From the NCBI GenBank assembly GCA_900766055.1, contig CAAFTZ010000108.1, positions 1 to 5,446 on the forward strand: 5,446 bases of DNA, written 5' to 3'. The DNA comes from an uncultured Parasutterella sp. GTDB taxonomy: Bacteria; Pseudomonadota; Gammaproteobacteria; Burkholderiales; Burkholderiaceae_F. Every line of letters begins with the position of its first letter. Within the stretch, counting starts at the first letter, position 1. Both the position numbers and the translations under genes were made by a program. The notes below the pieces were generated by a model. The model worked only from the letters and a program-made list of their open reading frames with translations. It was not told the origin of the DNA and made no database searches. This document shows, in pieces, positions 1 to 5,427 of the stretch.

Positions 1-578
1 AAAATGATATCGTGAGTTCTCAAATCCTCAGGACTTTGCGGATTTCCTCTTTTCCGAACATATTCCGGCGTAGCTAAAGGAACATTCCCAACTTTGTTGA
101 CATTCCAAATGAACAATCCTTCTGCAGGCGGGCGATACGGTAAATACGCAACATCCACCTTACCGGAAATCACGTCCTCATGGTCTACGTCCGAAAGAAT
201 CTCCACTTTCAGATTAGGATCCTTTTGTCTGTAGCTTTGGATAATTTCAACAAAGCTGGCACGGGGCACGTTAATCGGAATACCTAGCTTTACCGCTAAT
301 TTTTGACTTCCGAACGCCGAAATTTTTTCTTTTAATTTCTTTGCAGCTTCCAAGTAGCACTCAATTTCCGGCAGCAGCTCAATGGCCTCCTGAGTTAAAC
401 GAACAGGCCGTGAATGCGGCTCCGTCAGCCGGATTCCGATTTCAGTTTCAAGACCGTGTGTGAGGCGGCAATAAAAAGCTTCATCTCGTCCAAACTTGTC
501 TGCTGCTAAAGAAAAACCTTTTCCTTCAGACAGTGATAAAAGCACTTGCCAGGCAAGAAGTCGCTCCGAGATTTTCAT
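1..578 (-). CDS. LysR-family transcriptional regulator (partial, C-terminus beyond left edge)
   Basis: The minus strand is open from an ATG at 578 to the window edge, giving 192 codons of a protein family usually about 300 residues long. Residues 1-65 fit a LysR winged helix-turn-helix: F22-S23, A25-A26, L43-E44, G48, R57 and L61-T62 match the family pattern. The recognition helix (R31-DEAFYCR) lacks the usual S-Q-x-x-x-S stretch, so the domain is divergent. From about residue 88 the periplasmic-binding-fold effector domain begins (KLAVKLGIPINVPRASF, then a GKVDVAYLP strand). Known LysR proteins bind a small ligand in this domain and activate a divergently transcribed target while repressing themselves. 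Here the target would be the flavin reductase starting 112 bp away, with the acceptor or a relative as inducer; that is inference. The ribosome site is weak (AAGAAG a few bases upstream). Confidence 0.85.
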   Translation of the reverse strand, partial: MKISERLLAWQVLLSLSEGKGFSLAADKFGRDEAFYCRLTHGLETEIGIRLTEPHSRPVRLTQEAIELLPEIECYLEAAKKLKEKISAFGSQKLAVKLGIPINVPRASFVEIIQSYRQKDPNLKVEILSDVDHEDVISGKVDVAYLPYRPPAEGLFIWNVNKVGNVPLATPEYVRKRGNPQSPEDLRTHDII

Positions 579-584
579 ATCGCT

Positions 585-611
585 TCTTAATTGTTCATTT
601 CACAATTAAGA
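585..611. promoter_or_regulatory. Candidate LysR operator: 10-bp perfect inverted repeat
   Basis: The arms TCTTAATTGT (585-594) and ACAATTAAGA (602-611) are exact reverse complements separated by 7 nt. Inside the dyad, T592 and A604 make a T-N11-A core, the usual LysR-type recognition pattern. It begins only 6 bp before the regulator's start codon, so binding would cover that gene's promoter or ribosome site (autorepression) and lie about 80-105 bp upstream of the reductase start, suitable for activation. A TTCACA at 599-604 could be an overlapping -35 box for the plus-strand promoter, but I see no good -10 partner. That this LysR binds here is inferred from position and symmetry. Confidence 0.5.
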
Positions 612-677
612 GTTTAGAGAATACATGGTGCAGTTAGAAAGAAGTGTTTACGATTATGTCCATAACTTATTATTTTC

Positions 678-684
678 TAAGGAG
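678..684 (+). promoter_or_regulatory. Shine-Dalgarno site fixing the reductase start
   Basis: TAAGGAG lies 6 nt before the ATG at 691. It decides between that ATG and an in-frame ATG at 625 with no comparable site. Using 691 puts the twin-arginine motif at residues 6-7, as expected of a Tat signal; using 625 would bury it behind 22 extra residues. Confidence 0.8.
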
Positions 685-690
685 AAAATC

Positions 691-2232
691 ATGAACACCC
701 TCAATAGAAGAAAGTTTTTATCCTCTTCTGCTCTATTAGCAACTTCTTCCTTAATATCCGTAACCGCAAATGCCGCATGTAAGGATCCAATGCCGGCAAA
801 GTGGGATGAAGAAGTTGACGTTATTGTTGTAGGTTCAGGATTTGCCGGCCTTGCTGCGGCAGCAGAAGCTAAAAATGCGAATGCCGGCAATGTTATTGTC
901 TTAGAAAAGATGAGGGCTCCGGGAGGAAACTCCGTCATTAACGGCGGCATCTTTGCAGTTCCCGGAAATCCTGCCCAAGTTAAGTTAGGTATCAAAGACT
1001 CTCCCGAACTCCTCGCCAGCGACATGATCGCTGCCGGACTCGGTTACGGCTATCCCGAGAAAATCAAAGCGATGACAGAAGAAGCCTTGCCGACCTACGA
1101 ATGGACAGTTAAAGAACTCGGTGTTCAGTACAACGACAAAGTCGGTCAAGAAGGCGGTCACTCTGTTCCTCGTCACGTCTACACCATCAACGGTTCCGGA
1201 TCTGAAATTGTTCACAAACAGCTTGCATACGCCAAGAAGTTAGGTATCCCCGTCAGACTGCGGGTCTACGTTGAAAGGATCATTCGTGATGAAGACGGAC
1301 GAGTCAAGGGGCTGCAGGTTAGAGAGGGCTACAGATTCCCGAACGCACAATCCGGCAGAGTTAAGTTCATCAAAGCCAATAAGGCTGTAATCCTTTGCCA
1401 CGGAGGTTTCGGCGCGGATGTGAACTACCGCATGAAACATGATCCAAAACTGACAGACAAATTCGACACGACGAACCAGCCCGGCGCTACTTCCGAACTT
1501 TGGAGAGAAGCTTCCAGAATTGGCGGGAATTTGATCCAAGCTGACTGGATTCAATGCGGTCCCTGGAATTCTCCTGAGGAAAAAGGCATGGGGGTCGCCT
1601 TGTACTTCGCACAAGGCGCTGCAGCAACACAGGGAATTTGGATTGACTGCGCTACGGGCAAGAGATTTGTCAATGAATTAGCTAATCGAAAGATCCGCGC
1701 CGACGCTGTGATCACCAATAACAATAAAGGCCATACCTGCATCGCATTAGCGGACCAAACCGCGGTTGATCTGACGATTCAGAAGAGTCGTCCCGGAATT
1801 TTGGATAAGCAGCTCGAAAGAAAAGTTGTCCACAAATTCGCATCTTTGGAAGATCTGGCAAAACAATACAATGTGCCGATGGATGCCCTGCAGGCTACTA
1901 TTGCCGACTACAACAAACACCAGGGTGAAGGTACTCCGGACGAAATGGGCCGGAAGATCTACAAAGGAGCCCAGGCCATCGGAACAGGACCTTGGTACTG
2001 CTCCATCCTTTCTCCAAAGGTTCACCACTGCATGGGCGGCTTAGAAACCAATAGCAAAGGTCAGGTCATCGACGTATCCAGCGACAAACCCATCCCCGGC
2101 CTTTATGCTGCGGGTGAATCCACCGGAGGCGTACACGGTGCCGTGAGACTTGGCTCTTGTGCCGTCCTTGACTGCTTAGCTAACGGACGAATTGCCGGAC
2201 GAAATGCGGCTCAAGAACAAAACTGGAGCTAA
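691..2232 (+). CDS. Tat-exported FAD-dependent reductase, flavocytochrome c / fumarate reductase flavoprotein family
   Basis: This 513-residue periplasmic flavoprotein is predicted to reduce a C=C bond of an organic electron acceptor during anaerobic respiration. A Tat signal (NRRKFL, residues 5-10) is followed by a hydrophobic stretch and an A-N-A cleavage site after residue 28. The Rossmann motif GSGFAG (48-53), ending at acidic E72, and GGNS (78-81) bind FAD. Relative to Shewanella Fcc3, R333 in GKRFVNELANR corresponds to the proton-donating Arg, H446 in HHCMGG and R486 in VRLGS to the residues holding one substrate carboxylate. The segment DWIQCGPW (285-292) replaces the fumarate reductase DFIQxHPT, so the His for the second carboxylate is Gly290. 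There is no haem domain and no FMN-binding domain; the next gene supplies the haems. It probably forms one transcription unit with that cytochrome under the divergent LysR. The family assignment is firm. The substrate is unknown and probably not fumarate; a monocarboxylate such as a cinnamate-type acid is a guess. Confidence 0.93.
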   Translation: MNTLNRRKFLSSSALLATSSLISVTANAACKDPMPAKWDEEVDVIVVGSGFAGLAAAAEAKNANAGNVIVLEKMRAPGGNSVINGGIFAVPGNPAQVKLGIKDSPELLASDMIAAGLGYGYPEKIKAMTEEALPTYEWTVKELGVQYNDKVGQEGGHSVPRHVYTINGSGSEIVHKQLAYAKKLGIPVRLRVYVERIIRDEDGRVKGLQVREGYRFPNAQSGRVKFIKANKAVILCHGGFGADVNYRMKHDPKLTDKFDTTNQPGATSELWREASRIGGNLIQADWIQCGPWNSPEEKGMGVALYFAQGAAATQGIWIDCATGKRFVNELANRKIRADAVITNNNKGHTCIALADQTAVDLTIQKSRPGILDKQLERKVVHKFASLEDLAKQYNVPMDALQATIADYNKHQGEGTPDEMGRKIYKGAQAIGTGPWYCSILSPKVHHCMGGLETNSKGQVIDVSSDKPIPGLYAAGESTGGVHGAVRLGSCAVLDCLANGRIAGRNAAQEQNWS

Positions 2233-2240
2233 TCATATCT

Positions 2241-2275
2241 TTCCAATCAGCGGCATCAGGTGCCGCTGATTGGAA
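2241..2275 (+). other. Perfect 15-bp intercistronic hairpin without a T-tract
   Basis: TTCCAATCAGCGGCA (2241-2255) and TGCCGCTGATTGGAA (2261-2275) are exact reverse complements around a 5-nt TCAGG loop. The element fills most of the 71-bp gap between reductase and cytochrome genes. No T-run follows on either strand, so it is not a canonical intrinsic terminator. More likely roles are protecting the 3' end of the reductase message, marking a processing point, or weakening read-through to set a reductase:cytochrome ratio. The role is inferred; the pairing is read directly. Confidence 0.6.
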
Positions 2276-2303
2276 CTTCAAAATTCTTCAGCCAAAGAAA
2301 AAT

Positions 2304-2648
2304 ATGAAAAACCAGAATTTTCTAAAAGTACTATTACTACTTTGTTGTCTTTGTTTTTCTCTGCCCTCCTTCAGCGCGGATAATCTGGGAGCAGATATGC
2401 ACCAAGCAAAAGGTGTTCAGTGCCAATCCTGCCATGGTTCAGACATGAAAAATCCTCAATACCCCACCGAAGAAACCTGCACACAGTGTCACCAGAAGGC
2501 GGCGCTAGCAGAAAAGACACGTAATCTTCCGGGCGCAAATCCTCATGCCGCTCCTCATAACGGCGACTGCATCTTGTGCCATTTGCAGCATGAAAAGCCT
2601 GAAAACTACTGTGCTCAGTGCCACAATTTCAAATTCGTAGTTCCTTAA
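2304..2648 (+). CDS. Secreted small tetrahaem cytochrome c, electron donor to the upstream flavin reductase
   Basis: This 114-residue protein has a Sec signal peptide (hydrophobic L9-F18, likely cleavage SFS|AD after residue 24) and four CXXCH haem motifs: C40-H44, C59-H63, C89-H93 and C103-H107. The mature part, about 90 residues with four haems, matches in size and haem number the N-terminal cytochrome domain of Shewanella flavocytochrome c3 and related small tetrahaem cytochromes. Exactly four other His (H33, H81, H85, H96) are available, enough for bis-His ligation of all four haems. It would shuttle electrons in the periplasm from a membrane quinol dehydrogenase, not encoded here, to the FAD enzyme 71 bp upstream. 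The ATG has only a weak purine-rich ribosome site (AAAGAAA), unlike the strong site of the upstream gene, so expression may be lower or translationally controlled. The signal peptide itself holds three Cys (14, 15, 17), which are lost on cleavage; there is no lipobox. Confidence 0.93.
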   Translation: MKNQNFLKVLLLLCCLCFSLPSFSADNLGADMHQAKGVQCQSCHGSDMKNPQYPTEETCTQCHQKAALAEKTRNLPGANPHAAPHNGDCILCHLQHEKPENYCAQCHNFKFVVP

Positions 2649-2663
2649 TTCCGAAGAGGTTTC

Positions 2664-2684
2664 CAGGGGCGCGCGGCGCCCCTG
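2664..2684. terminator. GC-rich hairpin between convergent genes, possible bidirectional terminator
   Basis: CAGGGGCGC (2664-2672) pairs perfectly with GCGCCCCTG (2676-2684) around a 3-nt loop, in the 54-bp gap between the cytochrome stop and the convergent esterase stop. A small palindrome, CTAGA-T-TCTAG, follows at 2686-2696. Neither strand has a T-run after the stem, so termination would be imperfect or need Rho. The position between two gene ends supports a terminator; the missing T-tract keeps confidence moderate. Confidence 0.5.
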
Positions 2685-2702
2685 TCTAGATTCTAGGGGG
2701 AG

Positions 2703-3719
2703 TTAAAGATTTCCGCCTTTCACTTGTTTACTTTCGGCAATCTTAGCCGGATCCCCGAGTTTCTCTTTAAAGAAATTCACTACGGTATTGATAATGTTCG
2801 GCTGATACCAAGCAAGGTCTCCGTGCTTTGCTCCTTCTACCAAGATATATTTCGCATCTTGGTTCTTCGCTTTTAAAGCACGATACATACTTGCGCTTTG
2901 CTCGGGACTAACTAAAGGATCTGCACTTCCGTGGAAAAGCAGGAACGGAGGTTCGTTGCCATCGACGTGTCCGAGCGGGCTAGCATCAAGCATTTTCTTT
3001 GGATCTTTCGTAATGCTTTCACCCGGAAAGGTATTGAATGCAGGACCGTTGACCAAGAGCGCTTCGGTTACAGCCGGAGAATCATGCACGACGCGAACTT
3101 CTTCCGGGAAGCCTTCGCCGACATTGCGAAGATCCGACAACCCGTATAGAGATACGACGGCCTGAACGTCAGAGGACTGGTTCAGGAAGTCACCTTCATC
3201 GAATTGTTTTTCTCCGTTAGTAGCTCCGGACATTTGAGCAAGGTATCCGCCGGCAGAATCACCGAGAACACCGATCTTTGTAGGATCGATACCGTACTCT
3301 TTGGCATGTTCACGAAGGAAGCGAACGGCGGCTTTGGCGTCATTGACTAAAGCAGGATATTTCGTCGGAACCGTACGATATTCGGCTGCCGCAACAACAA
3401 ATCCTGCCTTAGCTAAGGCTGTTCGCATTTCGGTAAATTTTTCATAGTCCGCAGAGGTAAAGCCGCCGCCAGGAAAGTAAATAATCGCGGGCTTTGCCTT
3501 GCCGTCACGCGGAATCATCACGGTCATACGGAGAGCGCGATTGCTTCTTAATCCTTTGATTTGTGAATACACAATGCCGGACATAGAATCGATCTGACCG
3601 TTCTCAATTTTCGGCTGCATTAATTCCGCACCGTCCGTAAAGCCCGGTAGTTTTGCGTTTGCAATATTACTCATAACAAAAATGGCTCCCGTCAAAACAA
3701 TCAGCTTGCCAAACTTCAT
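2703..3719 (-). CDS. Secreted alpha/beta-hydrolase (carboxylesterase / feruloyl-esterase-like)
   Basis: From the ATG at 3719 the product is 338 residues with a Sec signal peptide (cleavage A-N-A after residue 22), so it acts in the periplasm or outside the cell. The oxyanion-hole motif is PGGGF (83-87), a Pro variant of the usual HGGG. The nucleophile elbow is GDSAGG with Ser155, and the triad is completed by Asp267 in HGSADP and His299 in GAKHGD. The fold and motifs match the esterase/lipase group that includes HSL-like and BD-FAE-type feruloyl esterases; the ester substrate cannot be read from sequence. An in-frame upstream TTG at 3752 is rejected as start because an AAGAAGGA site sits 6 nt before the chosen ATG. 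It converges on the cytochrome gene and diverges from the peroxidase gene 216 bp away. A role in freeing an esterified acceptor for the neighbouring reductase is speculation from proximity. Confidence 0.9.
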   Translation of the reverse strand: MKFGKLIVLTGAIFVMSNIANAKLPGFTDGAELMQPKIENGQIDSMSGIVYSQIKGLRSNRALRMTVMIPRDGKAKPAIIYFPGGGFTSADYEKFTEMRTALAKAGFVVAAAEYRTVPTKYPALVNDAKAAVRFLREHAKEYGIDPTKIGVLGDSAGGYLAQMSGATNGEKQFDEGDFLNQSSDVQAVVSLYGLSDLRNVGEGFPEEVRVVHDSPAVTEALLVNGPAFNTFPGESITKDPKKMLDASPLGHVDGNEPPFLLFHGSADPLVSPEQSASMYRALKAKNQDAKYILVEGAKHGDLAWYQPNIINTVVNFFKEKLGDPAKIAESKQVKGGNL

Positions 3720-3725
3720 TCGCAT

Positions 3726-3733
3726 TCCTTCTT
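3726..3733 (-). promoter_or_regulatory. Shine-Dalgarno site fixing the esterase start
   Basis: AAGAAGGA on the minus strand lies 6 nt before the ATG at 3719. A second in-frame ATG at 3725 abuts the site with no spacing and is unlikely to be used. Starting at 3719 gives a compact, typical Sec signal peptide. Confidence 0.7.
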
Positions 3734-3816
3734 TTTGGTTACTTTTCTCCAAGTTTCTTTTGGATTTTATTTCGCCTCACCTGTGGCAACTACCAAAGCA
3801 TTTGAGGCCATTTTCT

Positions 3817-3841
3817 CAGTACAAACCATTAGGCTGTACTG
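3817..3841. promoter_or_regulatory. Inverted repeat CAGTACA-N11-TGTACTG in a divergent promoter region
   Basis: Two exact 7-bp arms (3817-3823 and 3835-3841) with an 11-nt spacer lie in the 216-bp region between the divergent esterase and peroxidase genes, about 100 bp from each start. Arm length and spacing suit a dimeric regulator, or a short hairpin on either transcript. I do not recognise the regulator; it does not resemble an FNR box. I see no convincing -35/-10 pair nearby; a TAAAAT on the minus strand toward the esterase is a weak -10 candidate. Confidence 0.4.
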
Positions 3842-3935
3842 TAGAAGAAGTTTTCAGCTTAATCTGAGTGAAAGACCTTCTCCGAGATGTCATCCGCGAC
3901 TAACATCAATTTAATATTCCTCTGCGGAGTGATTT

Positions 3936-4922
3936 ATGAGAACAAAATTAATCGTCGGTTCCCTCTTAGCCCTCACCGCTCTGTCAGCCTCTGCGGCGCT
4001 TCTTGATTCCGTCAATATCCCTAAAACGCCTCAGCAGGAAGCAAAAATCGAACTCGGCAAAATGCTTTGGTTTGATCCAAGACTTTCCTTATCGGGCAAA
4101 GTCTCCTGCAACACCTGTCACGATCTTTCCACAAACGGTGCAGATACGAAGCCACTTTCTATCGGCTACGCGGGACGAAAAGGAACCGTAAATTCTCCGA
4201 CAGTATTCAATGCAGAAAAGCAGATTGCGCAGTTCTGGGACGGAAGGGCAAAAACGTTAGCAGAACAAGCAACGGGCCCTATTACTAACCCTCTCGAAAT
4301 GGCAATGACGCCGGAATTAGCAGAAGGAGTCATCCGATCCATTCCCGGATACAGACCCTATTTTGAAAAGGCCTTCGGAAGTAAGAATCCGACATTCAGT
4401 GAAATTGCGGAAGCTCTAGCGGCCTTTGAAACCACATTAACAACGCCTAACGCACCTTTTGAACGTTATTTGAAAGGCGACAAAAACGCTCTTACTCAGC
4501 AACAAATTGACGGCTTGAAATTGTTTCGAAGATCCGGCTGCATCCGTTGTCACAGCGGAAATCTGTTAGGCGGAACTTCTTTCCAAAAAGTCGGCTCCGT
4601 TCGGCCTTACGTGACCGACAATCCCTCCAAAGGGCGTATGGATGTCAGCGGTAAACCTTGGGACGAAATGATGTTTAAAGTTCCGACACTTTTGAATGTT
4701 GAAAGGACGGCTCCTTATTTCCATGACGGGGCTGTTAAAACGTTGCCGGATGCTGTCAAAAAGATGGCCGATATCCAACTGGACATGAACCTGAGTGAGA
4801 AGCAAGTTGAAGAAATCGTCGCCTTCCTCGACTCTTTGAACGGAGAACTTCCTAAGATTGAAAAACCTACTCTTCCGCCAAGCGGCCCGGAAACTCGGAA
4901 ATACATCGAGGAAGTCTACTGA
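3936..4922 (+). CDS. Periplasmic dihaem cytochrome c peroxidase (CcpA/MauG family)
   Basis: This 328-residue protein reduces H2O2 to water in the periplasm with electrons from c-type cytochromes. The Sec signal peptide is cleaved at A-S-A after residue 20. Two haem motifs, C58-NTCH62 and C202-IRCH206, mark the peroxidatic N-terminal and the electron-transfer C-terminal domains; length and order are typical of bacterial CCPs. Relative to Pseudomonas CcpA, the conserved QFWDGRA (99-105, Trp101 between the haems), Gln111 and the catalytic Glu121 in NPLEM are present, and Met277 in KKMADIQL fits the distal ligand of the high-potential haem. The distal His of the low-potential haem (SIGH in CcpA) is replaced by Tyr78 (SIGY). 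A GGAG site 6 nt before the ATG supports this start. The gene is probably monocistronic: a strong intrinsic terminator follows 26 nt after the stop. Oxidative-stress or oxygen-linked regulation is expected of the family but no known site is visible. Confidence 0.94.
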   Translation: MRTKLIVGSLLALTALSASAALLDSVNIPKTPQQEAKIELGKMLWFDPRLSLSGKVSCNTCHDLSTNGADTKPLSIGYAGRKGTVNSPTVFNAEKQIAQFWDGRAKTLAEQATGPITNPLEMAMTPELAEGVIRSIPGYRPYFEKAFGSKNPTFSEIAEALAAFETTLTTPNAPFERYLKGDKNALTQQQIDGLKLFRRSGCIRCHSGNLLGGTSFQKVGSVRPYVTDNPSKGRMDVSGKPWDEMMFKVPTLLNVERTAPYFHDGAVKTLPDAVKKMADIQLDMNLSEKQVEEIVAFLDSLNGELPKIEKPTLPPSGPETRKYIEEVY

Positions 4923-4947
4923 TTTCCAACCATTGATTCACATAACC

Positions 4948-4984
4948 AACGGCTTGAACCTCAAGGTTCCGGCCGTTTTCTTTT
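4948..4984 (+). terminator. Intrinsic terminator of the peroxidase gene
   Basis: The stem pairs AACGGC (4948-4953) with GCCGTT (4972-4977) and, after one wobble and one mismatch, GAACC with GGTTC around a small loop. A T-rich tail (TTTTCTTTT overlapping the stem end) follows. It begins 26 nt after the peroxidase stop. Confidence 0.8.
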
Positions 4985-5005
4985 CAGTTTTGATAACCGG
5001 AAGGC

Positions 5006-5041
5006 AAAAAAAAAGCACCTGAGAAATAAATTTCAAGTGCT
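5006..5041 (-). terminator. Intrinsic terminator for a minus-strand transcript
   Basis: Read on the minus strand, AGCACTTGAAA (5041-5031) pairs with TCTCAGGTGCT (5024-5014) with one mismatch and one wobble around a 6-nt loop, and a run of nine T (5014-5006) follows directly. This is a textbook intrinsic terminator, yet no minus-strand gene is visible to its right within the window. Confidence 0.8.
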
Positions 5042-5088
5042 CTTAATCAATCGGAAAGATACAGCCGAATTGCTCGGCGGAATGCATC

Positions 5089-5112
5089 TTTCTCAACCTC
5101 AAATCCCAAGGA
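5089..5112. repeat. Imperfect direct repeat, copy 1
   Basis: This copy consists of TTTCTCAAC, three bases, then AAATCCCAAGGA. Both blocks recur in the same order at 5264-5294. On the minus strand this copy falls in the short open stretch that reads SLGFEVEK. Confidence 0.45.
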
Positions 5113-5263
5113 GAAGTGACAAATTCATTTGCCACACCGACATATTAGCACAAACCACTAGTGATAAACCCTATAAGTAAATAATTTTCTCTTCTTTTTC
5201 CCAAAATAGTTCGCCTCTCTAGGTGTTATTACTCTAGTCAAAGTTTTTACGAACTAATACAAT

Positions 5264-5294
5264 TTTCTCAACAAACCAAAAAAAATCCCAAGGA
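5264..5294. repeat. Imperfect direct repeat, copy 2
   Basis: The same TTTCTCAAC and AAATCCCAAGGA blocks occur here, separated by ten A-rich bases instead of three, 175-182 bp from copy 1. The right end touches the stem of the next terminator. A local duplication or remnant of a repeated element would explain it; chance similarity in AT-rich DNA is not excluded. Confidence 0.45.
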
Positions 5295-5329
5295 CCTCTG
5301 CTTCGATTTCGTTGCAGAGGTTTTATTTT
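5294..5329 (+). terminator. Intrinsic terminator for a plus-strand transcript of unknown origin
   Basis: ACCTCTGC (5294-5301) pairs with GCAGAGGT (5314-5321), with two more C-G pairs inside a small internal loop, and TTTTATTTT closes the tail at 5329. The peroxidase transcript already has its own terminator 310 bp upstream, so this one either is a backup or ends a separate, unannotated plus-strand RNA. Confidence 0.7.
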
Positions 5330-5427
5330 GCGCGGTGAGAAAATTGCCGCCGAGAGTTAGCGAGCCTCAGACAAAAAACCATATGTAGCTTTTCTGCACC
5401 CCAATTAATATAAGTTGCTTTATAGGC

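Noticed and set aside
647..673. TTTACG and TATTAT as -35/-10 boxes for the reductase
   Set aside because: The spacing is 15 nt and transcription would start inside the ribosome site, so it is an unlikely promoter for this gene.
625..690. Upstream in-frame ATG extending the reductase by 22 residues
   Set aside because: It has no good ribosome site, while a TAAGGAG sits correctly before 691, and the extension would bury the twin-arginine signal.
654..2028. Several minus-strand open frames of 63-124 codons opposite the reductase gene
   Set aside because: They have no domain, signal or ribosome site that I can see and overlap a gene with unambiguous family motifs; they are antisense shadows.
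3720..3752. TTG start extending the esterase by 11 residues
   Set aside because: The added residues are polar, precede a normal signal peptide, and the ribosome site lies inside the extension.
3682..3867. Plus-strand 61-codon frame across the esterase start and intergenic region
   Set aside because: It overlaps the esterase signal peptide in antisense, has no ribosome site, and its sequence matches nothing recognisable.
5044..5088. Minus-strand 14-codon peptide starting MHSAEQ just before the terminator, considered as an attenuation leader
   Set aside because: No minus-strand gene follows the terminator for over 1 kb, the next one starts at 3719 beyond the oppositely oriented peroxidase gene, and the ribosome site is weak.
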